The notes: generated by a model not told the origin, from the letters alone. A DNA stretch of 8,118 bases from DASRJW01 sp035649435 (GCA_035649435.1 DASRJO010000040.1:1-8118), one strand, 5' to 3'. Positions 1 through 5,660 are shown, counted from the first letter of the stretch. Made by a program: numbers and translations.

Positions 1-486
1 CCAGATGGACCAAAAATCACCCCACGAAGCCAAGCCACCCAAACAAAGGCTCGTGACGCCAACTGTCGCGCTCGTCGCGGTGCAGAGCAACGCCCCGAAG
101 CCGACGAAACGGAAGATGTCGGTGGCGTGCTCAAAAACCTGCGGGCCGCGGGCGTAACGACGAATGAGCCCAGCGCCGATCAGCGCTTCGAGCGTGTTGC
201 CCAGTGCGATCCCCGCCGAGACGGGCCATGAGCCGGAGACGAGCACGTTGGCAACCAGAGCGCCGAGCGTGATCGCGGGCCACATCCGGGTCCCGAGCGC
301 GAGCAGTGCCGCGAGAGCGATGCCGGTCGGGGGCCACACCGGGCTCGCGCTCGCATGCAGGGATGCGAGGCGGAGACCCAGCATCGCCGCCGCGAAATAG
401 GCGCCGCCGAGGGCGATGCCGCAGGCGATGTCGCCGCGCCATCCCCCACGGCGAGGGGAGGAGTGCGAAGCCGACTCCTCTTGCAT
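1..486 (-). CDS. MASE1-domain membrane sensor protein, N-terminal part (runs off left edge)
   Basis: The frame is open from an ATG at 486 down to base 1, giving 162 residues with no stop, so the C-terminal part lies outside the window. After a short polar N-terminus (about 18 residues) the protein is a series of hydrophobic helices. A block around residues 49-75 reads SPVWPPTGIALAALLALG, then R-x-WPAI and LGAL-x-AN, which is the hallmark of MASE1, an integral membrane sensory domain usually fused to a histidine kinase, GGDEF or EAL output domain. The output domain cannot be seen, so the role (membrane-bound signal sensing) follows from the family. No in-frame ATG, GTG or TTG occurs upstream as far as 720. 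A GGAG lies 7 nt before the ATG, which supports this start. It is divergent from the kinase/regulator pair at 718. A weak promoter-like pair for it lies at 549-577. Confidence 0.85.
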   Translation of the reverse strand, partial: MQEESASHSSPRRGGWRGDIACGIALGGAYFAAAMLGLRLASLHASASPVWPPTGIALAALLALGTRMWPAITLGALVANVLVSGSWPVSAGIALGNTLEALIGAGLIRRYARGPQVFEHATDIFRFVGFGALLCTATSATVGVTSLCLGGLASWGDFWSIW

Positions 487-717
487 GCGATCGCTCCGTC
501 GGCCAATGGGATGACGACGATCTCGTAGCGAGTTGATGGGGCACGCCCATTCTCCGCTGAAGGTGGTCCCTCTGCAATGGGGAAAATCCCGATGGAAATA
601 GGGGGTCCTCCTGATCGCGTCCTGCGGCGGCCTCCTCCAATCTCCTGAGGCGCTCTTGGGTATGCGGCCCGATCGCGGGGTGCTATCCTCACAGCCTCTG
701 CGAACAGGGGGTTGGCC
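487..717. other. Divergent intergenic region between the MASE1 gene and the histidine kinase
   Basis: This 231-bp stretch separates two divergent signalling genes and must carry both promoters. On the minus strand there is a weak pair: TTGCAG (572-577) and GAGAAT (549-554) with 17 nt between, which would give the MASE1 mRNA a leader of about 56 nt. On the plus strand there is an extended -10 (see separate entry). Open frames in this stretch are arginine/proline-rich and lack start signals, so I see no gene here. Confidence 0.5.
681..689 (+). promoter_or_regulatory. Candidate extended -10 promoter for the kinase/regulator operon
   Basis: TGC followed by TATCCT (684-689) matches the extended -10 form TGn-TAtnnT. 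No convincing -35 hexamer is seen 16-18 nt upstream, which an extended -10 can tolerate. Transcription would start near 696, about 22 nt before the chosen GTG start and upstream of the ribosome binding site at 706-711. Confidence 0.35.
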
Positions 718-2322
718 GTGGAGTCCGAGGGGCCTTCGCGCGAGTTTCTTTGTGGTACCTGGCGCACAGAAAGCGGAACCGGCACGACCGATCCGAGCGT
801 GCCGCTGCCGCTATTCCGGCTCATGCGCCAGCTCACGATCGCCGCGAACCAGTCGGCCTCGATGGAATCCCTGCTGCAAATGGTGATCGATCGCTTGTGC
901 GAGCGCACGGGCTGGGCGATCGGTCACGCGTGGCGGGTGGATGGAACCAGGAGGCACCTCCTGCCATTGGATTCGTGGCACGTTCTCGATCCCCGCAGTG
1001 AACCCTTCGTCGTCGAAACGATGGCCGCGCGCCCGGTCGTCGGAGCAGGATTCGTCGGGCGCGTCGCAAGCGAGAAGCGCATTCTGTGGTGGTCACGTCT
1101 GGTGGACAGGCGTGAGTTCCAGCGCGCCCCTGTGGCGAGCCGGGTCGGAATCCGTACCGGATTCGCTTTCCCGGTCGTCGGGGCGCACGAAACCCTGGCC
1201 GTTCTCGAGTTCTTCGCCTACGAGAACCGAGACCCGAACCCCGCCTTTCTCGAAGTGATGGAAGACCTCGGTGTGCAGCTCGGCCATGTCCTCGAAGGTC
1301 GCCGGGCGGACGAGAAGTTCCGCGGATTGTTGGAATCCGCGCCGGATGCCATGGTCATCGTCGGCCAGGATGGGCGCATCCAGATCGTCAACGCCCAGAC
1401 CGAACGCATGTTCGGATACAAGCGCGACGAGTTGCTGGGAAAGCCAGTGGAGATGTTGGTGCCGATGGAGAAGCACGGGGCCCATTCTCGGCACCGAGAG
1501 AATCTCCTCGCCGATCCGCGCTTCCGCCCCATGGGAGCCGGGTTGAACCTCTATGCGCGCCGGCGCGACGGCATCGAATTTCCGGCGGAAATCTCGCTCA
1601 GCCCGTTGCAGACCGAAACCGGAACGGTGATCACGGCGGCCATTCGCGATATTTCACGACGCAAGCAACTCGAGCGCCAGCTCTCCGAGGCGGTCTGGCG
1701 CGAACAGCAGAGCCTCGGTCAGGAGCTGCACGATGGACTCGGTGGTGCATTGACCGGCTTGGCGTTCATGTCCAAAGCTCTGGAATCGAAGCTCGGTTCC
1801 ACCGGATCGGCGCTCGTGGACGAGGCGGCTCGAATCACGGACGCGGCCAAGGGCGCCTTGGAGCAGGTGCGTCACATCGCCAAGGGACTCTTGCCGGTCG
1901 ACGTCGAAGCGCATGGTCTCGAGGAAGCGCTCGCCGAACTGGCGCGGAGCGTGACCGAACGGCTCGGGGTCACGTGCACTTTCGTCTGCCCGAGGCGAGT
2001 TCGAATCGATGACAACATCTTTGCCAACCACCTGTACCGGATCGCCCAGGAAGCGGTGACCAACGCCCTGCGTCATGGCAAGCCACGCAGAGTGCAGATC
2101 CTCCTGCATCGCGATCCGCAGCAGCTGACTTTGAAAATCGAGGATGATGGGTGCGGTCTCGCTGGAGCCGTGGAGGGTGGAGGACTCGGCCTGCACACGA
2201 TGCGTCAGCGTGCCGGGTTCGTTGGTGGAAAGTTGGAGGTGCAAGGACGGGACGGCGGTGGAACCGTCATCACCTGCATGGTGAAGGGAGCGAGCGATGA
2301 TGTCGCTGAGCGGACAAACTGA
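718..2322 (+). CDS. Soluble two-component sensor histidine kinase (GAF-PAS-HisKA_3-HATPase)
   Basis: A 534-residue cytoplasmic kinase with no membrane segment. Domains in order: GAF-like sensor (about 40-195); PAS (about 200-315) with the usual VNAQTERMFGY and RRRDGIEFPAEISLSPL blocks and an IRDIS end; HisKA_3 dimerisation/phosphoacceptor domain with the H-box QELHDGLGG, phospho-accepting His338; and HATPase_c (about 430-525) with N-box Asn449 (NALRHG), DxGxG at 476-480 and a G-box GGGLGL at 487-492. This layout is typical of NarL-partner kinases that sense small ligands or redox state through GAF/PAS. The signal is unknown. The start was chosen at GTG 718 because AGGGGG (706-711) lies 6 nt upstream; an alternative TTG at 712 would touch that ribosome site. 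Its 3' end overlaps the response regulator by 26 bp, indicating one operon and a cognate pair. Confidence 0.93.
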   Translation: MESEGPSREFLCGTWRTESGTGTTDPSVPLPLFRLMRQLTIAANQSASMESLLQMVIDRLCERTGWAIGHAWRVDGTRRHLLPLDSWHVLDPRSEPFVVETMAARPVVGAGFVGRVASEKRILWWSRLVDRREFQRAPVASRVGIRTGFAFPVVGAHETLAVLEFFAYENRDPNPAFLEVMEDLGVQLGHVLEGRRADEKFRGLLESAPDAMVIVGQDGRIQIVNAQTERMFGYKRDELLGKPVEMLVPMEKHGAHSRHRENLLADPRFRPMGAGLNLYARRRDGIEFPAEISLSPLQTETGTVITAAIRDISRRKQLERQLSEAVWREQQSLGQELHDGLGGALTGLAFMSKALESKLGSTGSALVDEAARITDAAKGALEQVRHIAKGLLPVDVEAHGLEEALAELARSVTERLGVTCTFVCPRRVRIDDNIFANHLYRIAQEAVTNALRHGKPRRVQILLHRDPQQLTLKIEDDGCGLAGAVEGGGLGLHTMRQRAGFVGGKLEVQGRDGGGTVITCMVKGASDDVAERTN

Positions 2323-2983
2323 AATCGAAACGCGTCGCAAGCGCGTGCTCGTTGTCGACGACCATCCGATCGTGCGCCGGGGAATTGCCCAATTGATCGG
2401 TGGTGAATCCGACCTCGAAGTGTGCGGCGAGGCCCAGAGCGCGGCGGAGGCCATCGAGTTTCTCCGCACTGCACAGCCCGACATCGTGCTCGTGGACCTG
2501 ACGCTCGCGGGAGGCGGCGGCCTGGGGCTGATCAAGGACATCCAGAATTGGTATGCCGAGCTCCCGATCCTCGTTCTGTCGATGCACGATGAGTCGCTGC
2601 ACGCGGAACGCGCGATGCGAGCCGGCGCCATGGGCTATGTCATGAAACACGAAGCCACCGATCGCATCGTCGGCGCCATCCGACAGGTCTTGCGCGGGGA
2701 GATCTATCTGAGCGAGCGCATGCAGGAGAAGCTCTTGCACCGGCTGGTCGGTGAGCGAGGAGCGCGGCAGGGCTCATCACCGCTCGAAGTGCTGACGGAT
2801 CGCGAGATGGAAGTGTTCGAGTTGGTCGGACGCGGCCAGTCGACGCGCGAGGTGGCAGGGCACCTTTGCCTCAGCGTCAAGACCATCGAAACACACATCG
2901 ATCACATCAAGACCAAGCTGGGCCTCGATTCGGGGCGCGAGCTGGTGCGTTTTTCGGCGACGTGGTTCATGGAGCCGAAGTGA
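2297..2983 (+). CDS. NarL/FixJ-family response regulator (REC + LuxR-type HTH)
   Basis: A 228-residue two-domain regulator. The receiver domain covers about residues 15-135: acidic pair Asp21-Asp22, phosphoacceptor Asp67 in IVLVDLTL, switch Ser95 and conserved Lys117 in AGAMGYVMK. The C-terminal LuxR-type helix-turn-helix (about 163-225) starts LTDREMEVFELVGRG and has the recognition helix region SVKTIETHIDHIKTKLGL. It should be phosphorylated by the overlapping kinase and then bind DNA; the target genes are unknown. ATG 2297 lies inside the end of the kinase gene, and AAGGGAG (2284-2290) sits 6 nt before it, a strong ribosome site that implies coupled translation. A second ATG follows directly at 2300. 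Confidence 0.94.
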   Translation: MMSLSGQTEIETRRKRVLVVDDHPIVRRGIAQLIGGESDLEVCGEAQSAAEAIEFLRTAQPDIVLVDLTLAGGGGLGLIKDIQNWYAELPILVLSMHDESLHAERAMRAGAMGYVMKHEATDRIVGAIRQVLRGEIYLSERMQEKLLHRLVGERGARQGSSPLEVLTDREMEVFELVGRGQSTREVAGHLCLSVKTIETHIDHIKTKLGLDSGRELVRFSATWFMEPK

Positions 2984-3048
2984 CGGGTCGGGGAAAGACC
3001 GATCTGGAGCGCGGGTGGATTCCGATCCGAGAAACCGCGCCCACCCGA

Positions 3049-3077
3049 CTGACAAGTACGCCGAGGCGAGCTAACGT
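3049..3077 (+). promoter_or_regulatory. Candidate sigma-70-type promoter for the small RNA
   Basis: CTGACA (3049-3054, 5 of 6 to TTGACA), a 17-nt spacer, then TAACGT (3072-3077, which keeps the key T-A and final T). Transcription would start about 3083-3085, exactly where the 5' arm of the long stem begins. It resembles the other promoter candidates in this window (TTGAC-type -35, 17-18 bp spacer). The -10 is weak on its own, so the call leans on its position. Confidence 0.4.
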
Positions 3078-3083
3078 CCTTCT

Positions 3084-3321
3084 CGGCGCGGGAGTGGCAG
3101 GGGGGGCCGGACGCGCTTGGAGCCCGAGAGCCAACCCTCGGAACTCGAGCTCGATTCGACCCGATCGCAGGTGGGTCGGAAAACGAAATGGGGTTTTCTC
3201 GGCAGACGCCTGTCATCGCAACCGGGAATCCTCCTAGCGCAAAGTGTCCAGGCCGCTCCTGCGCCAACTTCCAGCACCCCACACCCACGAAACGGGTCCG
3301 GAGAATCCGGACCCTTTTCGT
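3084..3321 (+). ncRNA. Candidate structured small RNA (rod-like fold, 6S-like in shape)
   Basis: Directly visible: GGCGCGGGAGTGGC (3085-3098) pairs with GCCGCTCCTGCGCC (3252-3265) as 14 continuous pairs, two of them G-U, which are good pairs only in RNA. Co-linear inner helices follow: GGAC (3109-3112) with GTCC (3246-3249); GCGCTTGGAG (3113-3122) with CTCCTAGCGC (3231-3240), one U-U mismatch; CCGAGAG/AACCC (3124-3137) with GGGTTTTCTCGG (3191-3202), with one 2-nt bulge; and an apical hairpin TTCGACCC (3155-3162) / GGGTCGGA (3173-3180). The rod spans 181 nt, begins at the predicted transcription start and is followed by a strong terminator. Family: size and rod shape recall 6S RNA, the RNA polymerase-binding regulator, and in E. 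coli 6S RNA also sits next to a folate gene (ygfA). No 6S, SRP, tmRNA or RNase P motif was recognised, so the identity is inference. It could instead be a structured 3' or leader region. Confidence 0.45.
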
Positions 3322-3324
3322 TTT
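3287..3324 (+). terminator. Strong rho-independent terminator
   Basis: GGGTCCGGA (3294-3302), loop GAA, TCCGGACCC (3306-3314): a perfect 9-bp GC-rich stem followed by TTTTCGTTTT. The flanks ACGAAA (3287-3292) and TTTCGT (3316-3321) pair too, extending the stem to 16 bp with one mismatch (3293:3315). It ends the candidate RNA and/or read-through from the response regulator, and insulates thyA, whose promoter begins 20 bp further on. The opposite strand lacks a good U-run. Confidence 0.92.
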
Positions 3325-3344
3325 CGCGGTCCAGGTGGCGCGGC

Positions 3345-3373
3345 TTGACTGCGGCGCCGGCCGGTGCCAGACT
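3345..3373 (+). promoter_or_regulatory. Candidate promoter of thyA-folA
   Basis: TTGACT (3345-3350, 5 of 6 to consensus), a 17-nt spacer, and CAGACT (3368-3373). The predicted start is near 3380, giving a leader of about 42 nt before the thyA ATG. The -10 is poor but very like the CACACT of the 5626-5654 promoter, which suggests a local -10 preference. Confidence 0.45.
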
Positions 3374-3421
3374 CGCTCCGGGCGCTGGCTTGTAAACCAT
3401 TGAAACGAGAGAGATTGCGCC

Positions 3422-4216
3422 ATGAGGCCCTACCTCGAGCTGCTCTCCCATGTGCGCCACCACGGGGTCCAGAAGCCGGACCGCACAGGCGTGGGCACGC
3501 AGAGCGTCTTCGGGTGGCAAATGCGCTTCGATCTGGCGCAGGGGTTTCCTGCGGTCACGACCAAGAAGCTGCATTTCCGCTCGATCGTGCACGAGCTGCT
3601 GTGGTTCCTGCGCGGGGACACCAATGTACGGGGGCTGCAAGAACAAGGCGTCAGCATCTGGGACGAATGGGCGCGTCCGGATGGCGATCTCGGGCCGATT
3701 TACGGCGCGCAGTGGCGCTCTTGGGGAACGCGCGACGGGCGCAAGGTGGATCAGCTGGCGCAAGTGGTGGAGCGGTTGCGCACCGACCCGGATTCGCGCC
3801 GGCACCTGGTGAGCGCGTGGAATGTCGGCGAGCTGGACGAGATGGCGCTGCCCCCCTGTCACGTGCTGTTCCAGTTCTATGTCGCTCGGGGGCGCTTGTC
3901 CTGTCAGCTCTACCAGCGTAGTGCCGATGTCTTTCTCGGCGTGCCGTTCAACATCGCGTCCTACGCACTCCTCACAGCGATGGTGGCGCAGGTCACGGGT
4001 CTTGTGCCCGGCGAGTTCGTACACAGCTTCGGCGACGTGCATTTGTACCGGAACCACATCGAGCAAGCGGATCTGCAACTCGCGCGCACGCCGCATCCTT
4101 TGCCAACGTTGTGGCTCAATCCCACCGTGCGCAGCCTCGATGACTTCCGCTTTGCCGACATCGAGATCCGCGACTATCGCTGCCATGAGGCAATCCGGGC
4201 CCCCATCGCGGTGTGA
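3422..4216 (+). CDS. thyA: Thymidylate synthase
   Basis: Converts dUMP and methylene-tetrahydrofolate to dTMP and dihydrofolate, in the cytoplasm. The 264 residues equal the length of E. coli ThyA, and it aligns end to end without gaps by eye. Visible landmarks: DRTGVGT with Arg21; HELLWFLRGDTN; IWDEWA; the nucleophile Cys146 in LPPCHVLFQFY; SCQLYQRSADVFLGVPFNIASYALL with the phosphate-binding Arg and dUMP-binding Asp and Asn; and a C-terminus ending APIAV like the mobile tail of the family. ATG 3422 is preceded by GAGAGAG with rather long spacing, so translation initiation may be moderate. folA follows after 3 nt, so the dihydrofolate produced here is recycled by the next gene product. Confidence 0.98.
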   Translation: MRPYLELLSHVRHHGVQKPDRTGVGTQSVFGWQMRFDLAQGFPAVTTKKLHFRSIVHELLWFLRGDTNVRGLQEQGVSIWDEWARPDGDLGPIYGAQWRSWGTRDGRKVDQLAQVVERLRTDPDSRRHLVSAWNVGELDEMALPPCHVLFQFYVARGRLSCQLYQRSADVFLGVPFNIASYALLTAMVAQVTGLVPGEFVHSFGDVHLYRNHIEQADLQLARTPHPLPTLWLNPTVRSLDDFRFADIEIRDYRCHEAIRAPIAV

Positions 4217-4219
4217 AGC

Positions 4220-4795
4220 ATGAAAGTAGCGCTTGTCGTCGCCATGACACCCGAGCAGGTGATCGGCCGGGATGGTGCGCTGCCCTGGCGGCTGCCAGCA
4301 GACCTGCGTCATTTCAAACGTTTGACGCTCGGACATGCGGTGATCATGGGGCGCCGGACCTTCGAGTCGATCGGCAAACCTCTCGTCGGGCGCACCAACA
4401 TCGTCCTGACCAGACGCGCAGGATTCGTGGCGCCGGGTTGCATCGTCGTGGGCTCGGTCGAGGCCGCCCTGGCTGCTGCTCGCAACGCGTCGAGCACGGA
4501 GGCTCTCGCCGAGCCAGCGGCTGCCGAAAGCGGATTCGACCCGATCGTTTCGCCGCCCGACGAGATCCTGGTCATCGGCGGCGGCGAGGTCTACGCCTTG
4601 TTCTTGCCCAGGGCCCAGCGGCTGTACGTGACCTGGGTGCAAGAAAGCATCGACGGAAACACGCGCTTCCCGGCGTTCGACGCCTCGCTGTGGCGGGAAA
4701 CGCATCACCTCGAACACCCCGCCGACGAGCGCAACCCGGTCCCGCTGCGGTTCAGCGTTTTCGAGCGCCGTGGGGCCCTGCCGGTGGAAAGTTGA
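4220..4795 (+). CDS. folA: Dihydrofolate reductase with an extra internal segment
   Basis: Reduces dihydrofolate to tetrahydrofolate with NADPH, regenerating the cofactor consumed by ThyA. The 191 residues compare with 159 in E. coli. Landmarks: VIGRDGALPWRLPADLRHFK with catalytic Asp28; VIMGRRTFESIGKPLVGRTNIVLTR for NADPH binding; and ILVIGGGEVYALFL. About 20 additional residues, rich in Ala, Ser, Glu and Pro, lie at about 89-113, just before the IGGG strand, and the C-terminus is slightly extended. ATG 4220 lies 3 nt after the thyA stop with no clear ribosome site, so reinitiation after thyA is likely. The stop codon (4793-4795) lies inside the -35 box of the next gene. Confidence 0.97.
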   Translation: MKVALVVAMTPEQVIGRDGALPWRLPADLRHFKRLTLGHAVIMGRRTFESIGKPLVGRTNIVLTRRAGFVAPGCIVVGSVEAALAAARNASSTEALAEPAAAESGFDPIVSPPDEILVIGGGEVYALFLPRAQRLYVTWVQESIDGNTRFPAFDASLWRETHHLEHPADERNPVPLRFSVFERRGALPVES

Positions 4796-4827
4796 CAGTA
4801 TCTGCTATCAGGTCGTAACTTGGGTGC
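4792..4827 (+). promoter_or_regulatory. Promoter with centred dyad for the MerR gene; predicted leaderless start
   Basis: TTGACA (4792-4797, perfect), an 18-nt spacer and TAACTT (4816-4821). An imperfect dyad, ATCTG-N4-CAGGT (4800-4813, one mismatch), is centred at 4806.5, exactly the middle of the spacer, where MerR-family regulators bind; spacers longer than 17 bp are also typical of MerR-controlled promoters. The ATG at 4828 begins seven bases after the -10, at the expected +1, and no ribosome site precedes it. Autoregulation is inferred. Confidence 0.5.
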
Positions 4828-5268
4828 ATGGAGCCGCGCCGAGGGCATACAGAACCGGAGGCCCGCTACCGCATCGCGGAGGCCTCCCGGCGCGTGGGGC
4901 TGCACCCACGCACCCTGATGCTGTACGAGAGACTGGGCCTGTTGATGCCGGCACGCAGAGGCCAGCAGCGCCGCTACTCGGACGACGACCTACGCTGGCT
5001 GGGTTGCATCCGCGAGATCAACCACGCAGGCGGCGTGAGCCTCGCCGGCATGCAAGCGTTCCTGCGCTACTTGCCCTGCTGGGCGCTGCGCGGCTGCGCG
5101 CTGCGCGGAACGAACGACGTGAGCCCGGGCCAGTTCGACTGCGGCAGTGCCGCGGTGGTGGTGCGGCAGCTGTTCGACGGCAAAGCTCCGGAAGGTTGCA
5201 AAGGCTGCGGCTACCTTCGCCCCATCGACGGCGCGATCGATCGGCCTCGAGCAGCGATGGAGAACTGA
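4828..5268 (+). CDS. MerR-family transcriptional regulator with cysteine-rich C-terminus
   Basis: 146 residues. Residues about 13-80 form a MerR-type winged helix: YRIAEASRRVGLHPRTLMLYERLGLL then RRYSDDDLRWLGCI, closest in feel to HspR-like members. The C-terminal effector part has Cys84 and Cys90 (PCWALRGC), Cys105 (FDC) and Cys124/Cys127 (GCKGCGY), with Cys60 in the DNA-binding part. The C-W-x4-C and C-x2-C pattern could bind an Fe-S cluster or zinc; it is not the SoxR pattern. A 15-nt tandem duplication encodes ALRGC-ALRGT (86-95). The gene lies 17 bp upstream of erpA and is probably co-transcribed with it, which suggests control of, or response to, Fe-S status. The ligand and targets are inference. 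The ATG is the only sensible start and appears to be leaderless. Confidence 0.88.
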   Translation: MEPRRGHTEPEARYRIAEASRRVGLHPRTLMLYERLGLLMPARRGQQRRYSDDDLRWLGCIREINHAGGVSLAGMQAFLRYLPCWALRGCALRGTNDVSPGQFDCGSAAVVVRQLFDGKAPEGCKGCGYLRPIDGAIDRPRAAMEN

Positions 5269-5285
5269 CCCAAGGAGAGCATGCG

Positions 5286-5609
5286 ATGATCACACTCACC
5301 GACCCTGCCGTGCGCCGAATCAAGAACATTCTCGCCACGGATCCCGGCGCCCATGGCAAGACCATGCGGCTGTACGTCGAAGGCGGCGGTTGCGCCGGCT
5401 TTCAGTATGCCTTCGCCTTCGACGACAAGAAGGACGACGACACGGTGGTGGCGCAGGACGAGGTCGAAGTCGTCATCGATCCGATGAGTGCCGTCTACTT
5501 GGCCGGCTTGCAGGTGGACTACACCGAGAGCCTGACCGGTGCCGGGTTCCGCTTCTCGAATCCGAATGCATCCGGCAGCTGCGGTTGCGGCAAGTCGTTC
5601 AACGTCTGA
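5286..5609 (+). CDS. erpA: Iron-sulfur cluster insertion protein, A-type carrier (ErpA/IscA family)
   Basis: 107 residues; carries and delivers Fe-S clusters to apo-enzymes in the cytoplasm. The three ligand cysteines are present: Cys36 in GGGCAGFQYAF, and Cys99 and Cys101 in the C-terminal SCGCGKSF. The FQYAF, DYTESLTGAGFRFSNPNA and CGCG-x-SF blocks favour ErpA over IscA; plain HesB/IscA is the alternative. The start is ATG 5286, with AAGGAG (5272-5277) 8 nt upstream; an ATG at 5281 is out of frame. No separate promoter is seen in the 17-bp gap, so it is likely in one operon with the MerR gene. It lies outside any isc/suf cluster visible here, as erpA commonly does. Confidence 0.93.
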   Translation: MITLTDPAVRRIKNILATDPGAHGKTMRLYVEGGGCAGFQYAFAFDDKKDDDTVVAQDEVEVVIDPMSAVYLAGLQVDYTESLTGAGFRFSNPNASGSCGCGKSFNV

Positions 5610-5625
5610 GAACGATTCCCTGCCG

Positions 5626-5660
5626 TTGACGCGCACCGGGCTTCCGGGCACACTCGCGCC
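5626..5660 (+). promoter_or_regulatory. Promoter of the phosphorylase gene; predicted leaderless start
   Basis: TTGACG (5626-5631, 5 of 6), a 17-nt spacer and CACACT (5649-5654). Six bases then separate the -10 from ATG 5661, so the first base of the start codon is the expected +1. No purine-rich ribosome site precedes the ATG. No U-tailed terminator was seen between erpA and this promoter. Confidence 0.5.

Larger units (their letters stand above)
2984..3421. other. 438-bp intergenic region dense in inverted repeats
   Basis: No open frame here has a credible start, ribosome site and composition. The region holds, in order: a hairpin CGGGTGG (3012-3018) / CCACCCG (3041-3047); a promoter-like pair at 3049-3077; a CGCCGAG (3059-3065) / CTCGGCG (3082-3088) inverted repeat; the nested long-range stem of the candidate RNA (3085-3265); an intrinsic terminator (3287-3324); and the thyA promoter (3345-3373). 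The kinase/regulator operon has no U-tailed terminator of its own right after 2983, so the 3287 terminator could also end that transcript. Confidence 0.6.

Noticed and set aside
712..717. TTG 712 as start of the histidine kinase
   Set aside because: It abuts the AGGGGG ribosome site with no spacing; GTG 718 has 6 nt.
1654..2631. A 325-codon minus-strand frame across kinase and regulator
   Set aside because: Antisense to well-conserved kinase H-, N- and G-boxes and the receiver domain; no family resemblance.
3145..3154. Perfect palindrome TCGAGCTCGA as a stand-alone operator
   Set aside because: Short palindromes of this kind are common in GC-rich DNA, and it lies inside the candidate RNA with no promoter in register.
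3085..3265. tRNA, tmRNA, SRP RNA or RNase P RNA as identity of the structured region
   Set aside because: I looked for T-loop/CCA ends, the tmRNA 5' motif and tag, the SRP GNAR-tetraloop motif and the RNase P core on both strands and found none. TCGAATC on the minus strand lacks a T-stem.
3117..3395. Small open frame in the thyA upstream region
   Set aside because: TTG start without ribosome site, runs through the perfect terminator hairpin and the thyA promoter, and has no protein-like conservation signal.
3071..4717. A 548-codon open frame on the minus strand across thyA and folA
   Set aside because: It is antisense to two clearly recognised genes, is low in hydrophobic pattern, Arg/His/Pro-rich and matches no family; long antisense frames are expected at this GC content.
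4770..5285. Extension of the erpA frame upstream across the MerR gene
   Set aside because: The extended frame is an Arg/Pro-rich shadow of MerR. ATG 5286 has a strong AAGGAG site and gives the family-typical length.
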